Shown here: positions 9,890 to 20,640 of the stretch, in pieces
Position numbering within the stretch: position 1 is the stretch's first letter
Layout: the number at the start of each line of letters is the position of its first letter
NCBI GenBank assembly: GCA_029204225.1
Contig: CM055115.1
Location: 10,709,504 to 10,773,503 of the forward strand
Direction: 5' to 3'
Length of the DNA stretch: 64,000 bases
DNA from: Diphasiastrum complanatum
Taxonomy: Eukaryota > Streptophyta > Lycopodiopsida > Lycopodiales > Lycopodiaceae
Notes under the pieces: generated by a model
Databases searched by the model: none
What the model saw: only the letters and a program-made list of their open reading frames with translations
Told to the model about the DNA's origin: nothing
Made by a program: the position numbers and the translations under genes

Positions 9890-11268
9890 TGTAGTAAATT
9901 ATCAAATGTGATAGGTAGTCAACATGAAATTGGCGAATATAGACACTATTGAAGGGATCCCATACCCCAAATTAAAAAGACCACTCAAAAAGACCATAGC
10001 TGAATTGCTCTGGCTATCACACATTGGCTTACTTTGTAGGATGCCTATGTCTTCCATCATTCTTCTTAACCATATTGTCTCCTACATAGCTGAACATAGA
10101 GCTTTGTACTCTGCTTCTATGGTGAAAAGAGCAATTGTATCCTGCTTCTTACTAGAGCAAGAAAACACAGCATCACCAATACGAAAAGCATAACATGATC
10201 TGAATCATAGGTGCTAGGTAGGTCATTTGATCAAGATTTCTAAAATGTAGGACCTACATCTACACAGCCTGTCGAATCCGAATCTATGAAGCATTGCAAA
10301 ACTGGTAAAGCGTGTTGACTCTCATATAGCAATCCACGGGTTAGTGTCCTTTTAATGTAATGAAGAATTCTCTTTGCCGCTTTCTAGTGAGCCTCCCTAG
10401 GCGTAGCCATGAATTGACTCAGAACACTTATATCATAGCTTATATCAGGATGAGTAGGTGGGAGATAAATCAGTGAACCACCTAATTGATGAAACAAAGT
10501 AGCATCAACTAGTGCACTCTCATCTTGGTTAGAAAGTTTCTTACAAACATCCATAGGTGGAGACGTTGGCTTACTATTGCACATCTTGGAATGTTTCAAA
10601 ATTTTATTCACATAATTCATTTGCATGGGTGTAATACCAGCACGTCTTTGCCAAATTTTCACTGAAAAAAAACAATAGTGCGTCTAACCAAGGTCAATCA
10701 TATCAAAGTTGGAGGATAGATCCATTTTTATAGCACTAATCAAATCATCATCATTGTCTGTGATTATGAGGTCATCTACTTATAACACAATCAGTGTGAT
10801 GCTAGAGTCGCCAACAAAGTAGTAAAGGTTGAAATCTGGAAAAGTGTGTATCAAACCTCTAGACAAGAGATACTTATCAAAGTGGCTATACCAAGCTTGC
10901 CTAAATCCGTACAAGGCCTTCTTCAATCTGCTATGCCTTGTATCACAAACCCACTAAGTTGCTCCATGTACACTTCTTCTTAAAGCTTACCATTCAAAAA
11001 AAGCAGACTTTACATCCATTTGATGTTGACTCCTCCCAAATAATGTCGCCAAGGCAATCACCATGCAAAGTGTGTGTTCCACTTAGCCACACAAGCGAAG
11101 GTCTTCTCATAATCAATGCCCTTACTCTATGGCATAGCCTTTCACTACAAGCCTTGCCTTGTGTTTTGCAATGGTTCCATCGGTATTGTACTTCATCCTA
11201 TATACCGATCCACTATCTCACAAAGATCCATTTATGCCCTTTGATGTTTGGCTTAATTGGGAAGCACG
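9890..11268 (-). pseudogene. Copia-B2 RT and RNase H
   Basis: From 11,268 downward the minus strand reads RT palm pieces: AKHKARLVVKGYA, then HQMDVKSAFF (first catalytic Asp present), then a decayed YGLKQA-type motif. The second catalytic block is recognisable near 10,740-10,790 but out of frame. The connection [17 protein letters not shown] at 10,384-10,510 and decayed RNase H down to about 9,890 follow. Several frameshifts and stops. It joins gypsy-F gag at about 11,268. Gag, protease and integrase of this family were not found in the window. Confidence 0.8.
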
Positions 11269-11988
11269 TCCTTGTGACTGATGCAACTGACTCAACACCT
11301 CTTGAGTGACTTTGGCCATCTGACCCACATCTGTATTAGATACCCGACTTGTACATGGCCCTGCTTCCTCATTATAAGACTCCTGCCTTATAGCCTTTCC
11401 TTTGTTCTTGTGTCGAGTAATGGCTTGCACATCTGTCAGTAATGTCTCCTCAACCCTCAGCAGCTGCACAAGAGCTTGATGCTCTAGAATATGTACTCCT
11501 CCTTGATTCGGTTGTTGGTTTAACCTCGGATTCTGATCATTAAAACTAGTGTTGACCCATGGTGGGGGTAAACCACGTTTTAAATTACCAACGCACTGAC
11601 AATGGTACATCACACAATTAAAATAACGATGGCTGATTTTGAATATAGCGTATTTGCCGTTGGAATGGCCATTGTGGCAGCTGGCCCTGCATTATCGGCT
11701 GACCCTATTGGTAAGCCATCAACTTCGGTTGCATTGGTGGCTTTTGCATTTGAGGTTCTTGTTGTTGGGGCGCTTGAACTGCAAATGCTCTGGTAGTTCT
11801 TATTGCTTGTAATCTGCGACAGTCATTCGCCCATTGATTGTACACATTACAAATAACAGAAAACCGGGTACTATTGGGACATTCATTGATATAATGTCCT
11901 TCATGATAACAATTTCTACAAAATTTAACATTCCCCTATTGGAATTCTATGGTAACCATGTCATTTTTCCAAACAGATACTTGCTCCA
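11269..11988 (-). pseudogene. Gypsy-F gag C-terminal part
   Basis: Colinear with 35,940-36,690. A Gln/Pro-rich linker carries a CCHC zinc knuckle read at about 11,880-11,945 (CRNCYHEGHYINEC). Downstream is a charged stretch matching VEETLLTDVQAITRHKNKGK. This is nucleocapsid-type gag of a plant gypsy element. It stops dead at 11,988, where sequence from the opposite end and strand of the same family starts. Stops interrupt the frame. Confidence 0.75.
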
Positions 11989-12448
11989 TACAAAGTGATG
12001 AGTCCAGTCAGAGTAGTATGAATTTTGGCAGGAGTCGGATTTGAAGGCACATGTAGTATTGGCATGGGCGGTTTTCCAGGACAAAATGAAGGTAAACAAT
12101 TCCGACGGGATTGAAATCTTAACATGAAGTTCTATGTTTTTTGTGGCGGAATATTTTTATGAAACCGAGCAAAGTTTCAAGGCACACAATGATGTAAATT
12201 ATAGTACCATTCAAAGCAGGCCACGTTTAAACCTTGGCTGGCCGGAGAGTGTCGGACTTTTGACACCTTATACACAGTGATAGTGAAATATGTGGATGAT
12301 TCATATCCACTATTATGAAAAATATATTGTCGTTGAGAGAAGGATTTTCAGCAGTGAGTACACACCAATCATCATTGAATGGCTGAACAAACTAATGTTG
12401 ACGAAGCAAACACCACGATTGATATCAGGCATCATAGATGATTATCAG
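11989..12448 (+). pseudogene. Gypsy-F 3' internal region, plus-strand piece
   Basis: Matches 27,538-28,140 on the same strand, with internal deletions. Landmarks are the stretch reading SPIRVV.ILAGVGFEGT (decayed), VKYVDDSYPL and PRLISGIIDDYQ. It sits head-to-head with the minus-strand gag fragment to its left, so two ends of one family have been brought together. The deletion at 12,448 fuses it directly to the middle of the LTR. Confidence 0.6.
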
Positions 12449-12803
12449 GGTGAGACCAAGCGTTTTAAATGTTCAGTAGTCCAGATTCTATATTGTACTG
12501 CAAGCAGTAAGATGAATTTTCTTGCCTAAGACCTCTTAGCAGTGGCAATGTTGACTCTGTTTGTTGTTTAGTCTATAATTTCAGGTGTTTGGAAATGTTG
12601 ACTATGTTTGCTAATCAGCCTATAACTTTAGGTGTTTTGCACTCGACTATGAAATGCAATTGAGCAGTGTTATTCCTTGTATCTACATATTCTTGTGATG
12701 GTTAGTTTTGGGTTCTATAATAGCGATGTTCTATTTATTGGTTGTTCTGTACTATTGCAATGGACTAAGATATATGAATGCACTAATAAACTTGAGGGGA
12801 GTA
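12449..12803 (+). repeat. Gypsy-F LTR, internal part
   Basis: Reverse-complement match to about 37,600-37,945, the LTR half downstream of the TATA-like site. Landmarks are the GTTTTAAATGTTCAGTAGTCC-like start (compare 28,658) and the AGACCTCTTAGCAGTGGCAA stretch. Both LTR ends are missing. From 12,804 to about 12,990 nothing was recognised. Confidence 0.7.
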
Positions 12804-13019
12804 TTTTGCTTGCGACATTACGACTACATAATGCACCTCCAAACGATTTGGTAAAGCTCCAACAATAATACGTTTTGGAATAAACAAAAGAAATAACAGC
12901 CTAGTCTCTAGAAGCTAGCAAGAAGAGCAAATAGCAATGTCTTGCCATCCCTTTTTACAATGAAAAACTGATGTTGGACACTGAAATCATTTTACTGAGG
13001 AATGCATTTTTCTTCAAAA

Positions 13020-14095
13020 GACAAACCTTGCACAAAACTTCTTCATCTGAAGTATGTAGTAGATTATCAAATGTAATAGGTAGTTAACATGAAATTGACG
13101 AATATAGAGTGTGTTGTCTCTCATATAGGAATCCATGGGTTAGTGTCCTTTTAATGTAATGAAGAATTCTCTTTGCCGCTTTCCAATGAGCCACCCTAGG
13201 CGTAGCCATGAATTGACTCAGAACACTTACATCATAGCTTATATCAGGATGAGTAGGTGGGAGATAAATCAGTGAACCACCTAATTGATGAAACAAAGTA
13301 GCATCAACTAGCGCACTCTCAACCTGGTTAGAAAGTTTCTTACCAACCTCCACAGGTGGAGACATTGGCTTACTATTGCACATCTTGGAATGTTTCAGAA
13401 TTTTATTCATATAATTCATTTGCATGAGTGTAATACCAGCACGTCTTTGCCAAATTTTCACTAGAAAAAAAACAATAGTGCATCAAACCAAGGTCAATCA
13501 TATCAAAGTTGGAGGATAGATCCTTTTTTATAGCACTAATCAAATCATCATCATTGTCTGTGATTATGAGGTCATCTACATATAACACAATCAATGTGAT
13601 GCTAGAGTCGCCAGCAAAGTAGTAAAGGTTGAAATCTGAAAAAATGTGTATCAAACTTCTAGACAAGAGATACTTATCAAAGTGGCTATAACAAGCTTGT
13701 CTCAATCCATACGAGGCCTTCTTCAATCTGCTATGCCTTGTATCACAAACCCACTAAGTTGCTCCATGTACACTTCTTCTTAAAGCTTACCATTCAAAAA
13801 AAGAGTACTTTACATCCATTTGATGTTGACTCCTCCCAAATAATGTCGCCAAGGCAATCACCATGCAAAGTGTTGTTCCACTTAGCCACACGAGCAAAGG
13901 TCTTCTCATAATCAATGCCCTTACTCTATGCAATAGCCTTTCACTACAAGCCTTGCCTTGTGTTTTGCAATGGTTCCATCGGTATTGTACTTCATCCTAT
14001 ATACCAATTTGTTGGCAAATGGGTCTCTTTCTCTTTGGAAGATCCACTATCTCACAAAGATCCATTTATGCCCTTTGATCTTTGGCTTAATTAAG
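13020..14095 (-). pseudogene. Copia-B3 RT and RNase H fragment
   Basis: Most readable copia-B copy. The frame 13,403-13,726 contains SYGLRQACYSHFDKYL and LIVLYVDDLIIT, the RT catalytic YVDD box. The frame 13,084-13,461 carries the palm end, [21 protein letters not shown] and [12 protein letters not shown]. The more N-terminal RT (13,740-14,090, with ARLVVKGYA-type and MDVKS motifs) is broken by frameshifts. It ends near 14,095 against the gypsy-E copy that runs the other way. Catalytic residues are kept, but the gene is split. Confidence 0.85.
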
Positions 14096-14099
14096 AAGC

Positions 14100-15640
14100 A
14101 CGTCATTAACAATGTAGAAATGGTGCATCTACTACACATAGAAGATGTAAACTCAATAAGAACTTGTCTACAACAGTTGTACAACAACAGTACTCAAGCA
14201 TGGAAGTTGCTTTGAAATCCACATTTTAGTTGGACTTTGAGTGCAAAAATATCCGCTAGCATTTGTCAATATCCACTAGGCAGCATGTTTCCACACAAAC
14301 AAATGTAGAACAAGTAAACAGTTCATCAACATCAGTGGAATGTTTTTCAGCAATAGTGGGCTAAATAGACATGGCTCTCAATTTTGGCCCACAATCCATT
14401 CCCAATCCCTTTACCTTCTTAATGTTTTATGTCATTGTTGCAAATTTTGTCTTGACTAGTATTTGTTTCTCCTCAACTTGCAAGTTCTAGACATTTTTGA
14501 CCTCAATTTCTTGCTTTGAACTCTCTAAAATTAGATGTTGCAAATGCCTACGTGACTCACGATTTTCCTCTAATTTCCAAGAACGTCTTTGCAACATACC
14601 TGGGTATTATATATTCATATAAAAAGTGAGTTTCTTTAGTGGAAACCAAAATTGGGATTTCAAATAAACCATAAAAAATCCGCACTGATAGTCTATTCGT
14701 GCATGGACTGGATATTTTCATCTGCAAAAATGGAGTTTTGTATAGAAAGAGCAAACATATAGATATTGTGAACCGTTTCAAATTATAAAAAAAATTGGTT
14801 CGTTAGCTGACGAACTAGATCTTCAGAACAAGACTACAGCTCACCCTGTGTTTCATGTAACCCACCTAAAATTAAGTTTACATGAAAGTGACGTAGTTGG
14901 TTCAGAGGAAGATCTTACCCATTTGGGGACTTATCGCTTAGTGTTCGTTTGGAACGTGAAAAGGTATTCAGAACCAGAGATAAACAATTGAGAAATTGTT
15001 CTATCTCTGAGTGCCTGATCAGGTGGAAGGGACGGACTGAGGATGATGATTCGTGGGAGTGGGTTGAAAGCATAAAGAAGAATTTCCATAGGTTTACTTC
15101 TAGAGGTTCAAGGGGGAAAGAATGTTATGTTTATATCCTGTACAAGGGAATCAAAATAATTCCTGACGTGGATAGCCGGTCACTCCAGTTGTATGTGATT
15201 ATTAGTTATGCTATGTCATTCCGGACATGGTCATATCAAGTAATCAATTATCATATGAGGGCCTAGACCTATAATTGGACATAGGAGCACATGCATTGTG
15301 AATGACTACTTTAATGCAAGAATAGGAGGTCAATTGCTCAATACAGGTTGCATGGGGATCCTAGGAGGAATATTCTCTCTCCCTTGGAGAAATATATCCT
15401 ATGGAAACTCGCCCATCTCCCTATTGTGAATTCAGTTTCTTGAACCAGTTTCTCCTCTCCTCTCTTGTGTTCTTCACTATGGCTTGGAGGTGGATTGGTT
15501 AGGGTATTGACTAGCCTGTCCATATTGGTTGGGTGCTTCATGCTCCACAGGTGTCGTTTTGGTTTGCATGTGACAGGATTCTTGAAGATCTTCACTTGGC
15601 GATCATTATAGCAATGATTCCATGATCTATCTGAGTATCT
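14100..15640 (+). mobile_element. Gypsy-E copy 3, 3' part, inverted relative to copies 1-2
   Basis: The plus strand of this region matches the minus strand of 5,500-6,870. It holds integrase tail, chromodomain and about 500 bp of downstream sequence, including the block 15,304-15,640 that lies at 5,500-5,800 in copy 1. Copia-B lies to its left on the opposite strand, whereas in the tandem units both run the same way, so the juxtaposition was rearranged. No integrase core or RT is present. Confidence 0.75.
14745..15125 (+). pseudogene. Gypsy-E3 integrase tail and chromodomain
   Basis: GPY/F-like region EPFQIIKKIGSLADELDLQ, then HPVFHVTHLKLSL. A frameshift leads to the chromodomain frame from 14,949: EREKVFRTRDKQLRNC, SECLIRWKGRTEDDDSWEW, ESIKKNFHRF. 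The conserved chromodomain W and acidic positions are intact. The frame then runs on to 15,266 without recognisable domains. Confidence 0.85.
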
Positions 15641-15903
15641 AATTGATTTGTCTGGTTGTCTGCTCATCGCTTACACTACCACCGCACATTAGAAACTCTT
15701 ACATTATGTTCTTGTGTTCGCCTACTAACTCACTAGTAGTGCACGCACCGAGAGAATTGAATAGACTGATGGTCCAATTTCTCCGAGAAGGAGCACTTGC
15801 ATGGTGTTTGACTGCTATAATGCAAGAATAGGAGATCAATAGCTTAATATAGGTTGCATGGGGATCCTAAGAGGAATATTCTCTCCTCTTGGAGAGAATA
15901 AAT
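15304..15903. repeat. Short direct repeat pair in gypsy-E downstream sequence
   Basis: The block at 15,304-15,395 (GCAAGAATAGGAGGTCAAT onward to a TTGGAGAAATA-like end) recurs at about 15,806-15,903, some 500 bp apart and in the same orientation. It could be a partial terminal repeat or a local duplication. Sequence between them (15,643-15,805) is unassigned. Confidence 0.5.
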
Positions 15904-16172
15904 ACTTAGAATTTGCTTTGCACAGGAACACATATCATGCTACACAGTAGCACAAACAGAAAACACTCTCCATATCAAGCTCACATAGCAACTGTATATC
16001 TTAAAATGAAATTACAATGTACATATAGTTGTTCACTCAGGCAACCCATGCATGACCCAGGTTGTTGTTGGCGGGACGCATGTCCCATCGACTTGCCTCA
16101 TGGCAGGGCCAACTGATCCTTATCAACTGATAGGACCCACAATACAGTAGCACAGTGATTCTACTTTAATTC
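15904..16172 (-). other. Probable start of copia-A 3' LTR, incomplete
   Basis: This lies directly beyond the copia-A polypurine tract on the element's 3' side, where the 3' LTR should be. No second copy was found in the window, so its left end cannot be set. No coding signal. Confidence 0.4.
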
Positions 16173-16187
16173 TAACTCTCTCCCTTA
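16173..16187 (-). promoter_or_regulatory. Copia-A polypurine tract
   Basis: The minus strand reads AAGGGAGAGAGTT right after the RNase H frame. A purine run here primes plus-strand DNA synthesis in LTR elements and marks the inner edge of the 3' LTR. Confidence 0.7.
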
Positions 16188-16201
16188 AAGTAGAGTCTAC
16201 T

Positions 16202-16852
16202 TTATACAGTCATATACATAGCTTTAAAGTTAACAAACTTTAAGTACCAAAAGCTTTGAAGTACAAGTGGCTCAGTGAAAATATCAGCTGGTTGTTCTTT
16301 TGTGCTACAATGAACAACATGAATTTCATGACTCGACAGCCTCTCACATATAAAGTGATACTGAATCTCAATGTGTTTAGTTCTTGCATGGAACATTGTA
16401 TTCTTTGCTAGCTAAATGCCACTGTGACTATCGCTATGTAATGTCGTGGGCTTTTTTTGCTTCATACCAACTTCTTCGAAGATCTGTCTCAACCATATAG
16501 CTTCATGTGCTGCACTACACATTGCCTTATACTCTGCTTCAGTGGTGGAAAGAGCAATTGTACTTTGCTTCTAACTAGACCAGGAAAAGCAACTACCACA
16601 AAACTGGAATACATACCCTGTGGTGGATCTACGATATTCATAGTCACCTCCCCAATCCGCATCCACATAGCCACACAACTCAGGTAAACCATCATGCTTC
16701 CTATAAATCAAGCCATAATTTGAAGTGCCTTTCACATAATGCAAAATGCGTTTAGCTGCCTTCCAATGCGTTTCCATAGGTGCTGCCATAAACTGACTTA
16801 CAATGCCAACAACATAGCATATATCTGGTCTAGTTGTGGTAAGGTAAATCAA
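16202..16852 (-). pseudogene. Copia-A2 RNase H
   Basis: The RT connection ([20 protein letters not shown]) leads to RNase H with [10 protein letters not shown] (first acidic residue), STTEAEYKA (second) and a stop-broken DSHSGI where DNQSAI-type sequence is expected. It ends with the copia tail HARTKHIEIQYHFICE and PADIFTEPL. Stops lie near 16,570 and 16,405. The enzyme would degrade the RNA strand during reverse transcription. Inactive as it stands. Confidence 0.85.
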
Positions 16853-16956
16853 GCTCCCTGCCTATACAGTGTAGCATCAAATGACTGTGACTCATCAAGG
16901 TTGGAAAGCTTTTTACCTGATTCAATAAGAGTATTCACTGGCATGCAATCCTGAAC

Positions 16957-17613
16957 CTAAACCTGTGCAACAACTCTTTGACATACTTCACCTATGTTAA
17001 ACCCACTTTGTGTCCTTTTTGCCACGCCAAGGCAATAATGCATCAGGCTGAGATCTGTCATCTCGAATTGTTCCATGAGGTCTTTCTTGATCATATCTAT
17101 CATCTCTTGATTATTTTTCGTAATAATCAAGTCATCAACATAAAGAGCAATCAAAGCAATCATACCATCAAAGCATAAGACATATAGACTTGGATTAGAA
17201 TGTGTTCTCACCATCTCCTTTGAACGAAAGTAGGCATCAATCCTGCTATACCACGCACGTGGTGCCTGTTTAAGACCATAAAGCGCTTTCTTCAAGTGAC
17301 ATACTTTATTTTCCTCTCCCTTCGTTACAAAGCCTTCAGGTTGATCCATGAACACCTCTTCCTCTAACTCACTATTTAGAAAAGCAGATTTCACATCCAT
17401 CTGATGCAAAGGCCAACCAAAATTTGAAGCTAAAGCAACAAGTAGACATAGAGTATTCCACTTACATACTGGCGCAAAGGTCTCCTCATAGTCAATGACT
17501 TTACTTTGTGCATACCCTTTGATCACCAATCTTGCCTTGTGCTTTGCTATACTTCCATCTGCATGATACTTAGTCATGTATATCAATTTGCAACTAATGG
17601 GTTTTCTTTCCAA
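16957..17613 (-). pseudogene. Copia-A2 reverse transcriptase core
   Basis: A 218-codon uninterrupted frame covering most of the RT palm. Motifs in order are KHKARLVIKGYAQ near residue 24, YEETFAPV, MDVKSAFLNSELEEEV near 73 (catalytic Asp), ALYGLKQAPRAWYSRID near 110, and LYVDDLIIT near 157 (catalytic Asp pair), ending at LMHYCLGV. All catalytic residues are visible. Upstream and downstream pol is broken by stops, so this is the best preserved enzyme core in the window but not a working gene. Confidence 0.9.
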
Positions 17614-17625
17614 CTGGTGGTTCTA

Positions 17626-18886
17626 CTAAGTCCCATGTGCTATGTTTAGCAATTGACTCCATCTCCTCTCCCATGGCCTTGACCCAAATGTCATCATCCT
17701 TCGCTTCACCATAAGTTGAAGGTTCTTTGTTTTGAATAATGCTAGATAGGAGAGCATAATTTGTTTCATACCCTTCAGGTTGTGTCTTCTCTCTTGTTGA
17801 TCTTCATAGCTCTCTCTGGCTAGATGATCCTGGAAAGTCATCCATGTTGTAGCTCTCCAACAATCTCTCAAACCACTTAGGAAGCTTCCTGTCAGATGAT
17901 CGGCTTCCTGGTGAAAATGTATCCCACGATACATCCTTCTCCTTGCGTTTGTCACCTGCAACTTCAATCCTTCTTGCACCAAAAGGTTTGTCTCTACCTC
18001 TCCAACCTGTCCCTTGAGGTTGAGTAGTAGTATCTTGAGAGGTATCCTTTTTTTCATCACTTGGAAGGTCAATGAATGGATCATCATCAGGTGGTATCCT
18101 CACTATACCATCTTTCCCACTGGATGTATCTATCTTCTCAACATCCTCGTCTTCATACATCTTGGATTCATCAAAGATAACATCACGACTTACATGGATT
18201 TTGTTTTCCACTGGATCAAAACATCTATAGCCCTTCACATGGTCATCACATCTTAGGAATATGCACTTGATAGCTTTTACATCAAGTTTACGTCTCTCTT
18301 TTGTAGGAACGTGTACAAAGGCCTTACATCCAAAGATTCACAAGTGGTTCACCTTTGCCTTCTTCTTCGTGAATGCTTCCTCAGGTGTTATCTTTGGTAT
18401 GGCAATGGTAGGACTTCTATTTCGAAGATAGACTGCCGTACTGCATGCTTCTGACCAAGATCCTTTTGGCAGTTTCATCTCAACTAGCATAGATCTGGCA
18501 CTTTCCACAATTGTACGATTCTTGCGCTCAGCTACACCATTGAGAGCAGGAGTATGAGCTTGTGTAAATTGTCTTTTAATCCCACATTGATCACAAAGAT
18601 CATTGAAGTCATTAGACTTGTACTCACCTCCACTATCTATCTTAGAACTTTGATCTTCCTACCTGTCTAATTTTCGACCAAATGCTTTGAAGCTCTTGAA
18701 GTTGTCAAATGCATCAGATTTCTTCTTCAATAAATAGATCCACGTCTTATGTGACATGTCATCAATAAAGGTCATGAAATAGAAGGCTTTACCCAAGGAC
18801 GTGGTCCTCTTAGGCCCGCATAAATCTGTGTGGATTAAATCCAGGATGTTCTTTGCTCTTGCAAGACCACCTTTATTGAACTTATC
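17626..18886 (-). pseudogene. Copia-A2 integrase core and C-terminal linker
   Basis: DDE integrase on the minus strand: first Asp in DLIHTDLCGP, second in IDSGGEYKS (18,630-18,650), Glu in GVAERKNRT (18,525-18,550). A TAG stands nine codons before the second Asp, near 18,660. The tail reads FGCKAFVHVP and VKGYRCFDP, then a long acidic/Ser-rich linker (17,804-18,130) before RT. The catalytic triad is complete, but the frame is interrupted. Confidence 0.85.
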
Positions 18887-19573
18887 TCAATGATGCTTCC
18901 CATATACACAAGATTCGCACATCGATTTCAAGTGATCTTCTATGGTAGGCAATCCTGTTACCATCTCCAATCTTCTCATCAAACTGAGGCTTCCCAAGTT
19001 CAAGTGACCAAGCCTCTTATGCCACAACTCAGTTTGCGATGGAATGCACGATACAAGTCCATGTTGCCTCTTAATTGTAGCATTCAACCTATACAATTTT
19101 GTATTGGGCTCCCTTAATCCATCCGCAATAACCTTGAACTTTTGGTTCACATCTTTCACAAAGCAACAATCATGGGCAAATTCTACTTTTAACTTTTGAT
19201 CAGTAATGACTCCAACAGAAAGTAGATTTTTCTTCAAACATGGTACGTAAAGTACCTCCCTGATTATCCTGCTTTTTCCATCAGGTAGTTGGATTGAAAC
19301 AGTGCCTATCCCCTTGATCTTGTACACCTCACCATTTGCTTGTGAAACGGATGTTCCATTATCCAACACTTTCAAGCTACTAAACCAATTGTTGTTACCT
19401 GTCATGTGTCTTGTGGCTCCCGAGTCAATATACCATGCTTGATCATCTTGATTAGATGAAAATGCAGATATGAAGATGCTAGAGTCTTCAAACTCACCCT
19501 CATCAACAAGGTTACCTGCTTGTTTTGGTTTCCCCTTGGCTTGTTCCACCAGGAATTTGCGACATTCACTCAT
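18887..19573 (-). pseudogene. Copia-A2 protease and integrase zinc module
   Basis: A 228-codon open frame: the end of the zinc knuckle (SECRKFL), protease motif DSGATRHMTG near residue 50, LYVPCLKKNLLSVGVITD, then the pre-integrase module WHKRLGHL near 185 and CESCVYGKHH at the end. The protease active site and the HHCC ligands are all present. The knuckle start (CFYCGKKGHW-type, here in the next frame at 19,570-19,620) is separated by a frameshift. Confidence 0.9.
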
Positions 19574-20331
19574 CCAATGGCCCTTTTTACCACAATAGAA
19601 GCACTTGCCTTTCTTCTTGGTCTTACTGGAAGATCTCTCATCCTCTTGAGTTTTGGCAAATTGTTGTTTAGATTCTTCTTGCCCTTGCCCTTGCCTTGTT
19701 TTTGGCGTGTCGCAAGTGCTTGATCGTCAGTATTTTGACGTCTAGTTTTCACCATTTCTCGTCGTTGCTCTTCCTGCATCAAGATTCCTGTGAGATCGAC
19801 AAAGGTTGGCAATCTTTCTCTTGATGCTATTCTGCTCACAAACATCTAATAGGGTTCTGCAATGCCGCACAATGCATAGTGCACCAGCTCCATGTCACGT
19901 ATGCGCTCACCAATAGAATGCAGTTAATCCCTCATTGTCTTGATTCTGGTCATGTACGTCTGAATGTGCTCTCCTTGCTCCATGCGGGCACTATTCAGCT
20001 TTGACTTCATAAACATGATTCTTGACGGATTTGACGTCTCGAACTGCTCCTTTAGCACATCCCATGTCTGTCTGGGTGTAACAGCATCCCAAATGTGGGT
20101 AATGATGTGGTCCTTCACTAACAAGTTAATGAAGGTCAAAGCTTTCCTCATCTTTTTATCGAACACTTTGATATTCGCTTCATTTGGCGACCTTCTCTCA
20201 TCACCCGTGATGACTTTCCACACATCTTTCCCCATCATTATGTTTTTCATTTTGAATTTCCACACTGCATAGTTGGAAATCCCGTCCAATTTGCTACTTT
20301 CACTCAAAATGGACTCTCCCATGTTTGCCAT
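19570..20331 (-). pseudogene. Copia-A2 gag
   Basis: It starts MANMGESILSESSKLDG at 20,331, followed by YAVWKFKMKNIM, the tryptophan-containing gag start typical of plant copia. Downstream are VITGDERR, FDKKMRKALTFINLLV, WDVLKEQFET and MEQGEHIQTYMTRIKTMRD. A TAA near 19,925 and a frameshift separate the basic, zinc-knuckle part. The start is chosen because copia gags usually begin 10-25 residues before this W motif. Confidence 0.85.
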
Positions 20332-20372
20332 CGCAAAACTGCTTGAAACTTTTGTCGTAGGCTAAAAGTAGT

Positions 20373-20640
20373 ATGTCGAGGCCAACAGTGATGTCAGAAG
20401 TTGAAAATAATGACCTACACTTTGAGATGAGGGATACCGAGGCGGGCATTGATGAAATGCCAGATGCTCAGTTGTTTAACTCGGAGACATTATATGCATC
20501 CTGGTATGGTGATTTATATAACTTTTTAACGCATGGAACGTTTTTGGGACATTTTAAGAAATCTCAACGGTGTCAATTATTTGGTGATCGCGTGACTTGC
20601 AGGTAATTGAAGGTCAGTTGTATAAACGCGTTCATGATCA
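20373..20640 (+). pseudogene. Gypsy-F linker between RNase H and integrase
   Basis: The frame contains an acidic leader, then MPDAQLFNSETLYASWYGDL, a run reading YNFLTHGTFLGHF and KKSQRCQLFGD. This is the standard segment before gypsy integrase, with the WYxDxxNYLxxG-like pattern. It breaks by frameshift near 20,605, where the next frame reads IEGQLYKRVHDQVLRRYV. Confidence 0.75.

Larger units (their letters stand above)
7967..10481. repeat. Tandem segment, unit 2
   Basis: Second copy of 4,909-7,416 in the same orientation. Unlike unit 1, its right side continues smoothly into a longer copia-B body (to 11,268), so unit 2 keeps the parental right junction. It lacks a roughly 25-bp stretch near 9,451 that unit 1 has at about 6,392-6,416, and carries about 60 bp extra near 10,200-10,258. 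Confidence 0.9.
16165..20345 (-). mobile_element. Copia-A copy 2, nearly full coding set
   Basis: On the minus strand, order gag (20.33 kb), protease, integrase, RT, RNase H (16.2 kb), then a polypurine tract. This is the standard Ty1/copia order and the longest copia coding stretch here. The 5' LTR and primer site are missing: gypsy-F sequence begins within about 40 bp of the gag start. At least one stop in integrase, one between RT and RNase H and several frame breaks make it non-autonomous. Confidence 0.9.
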
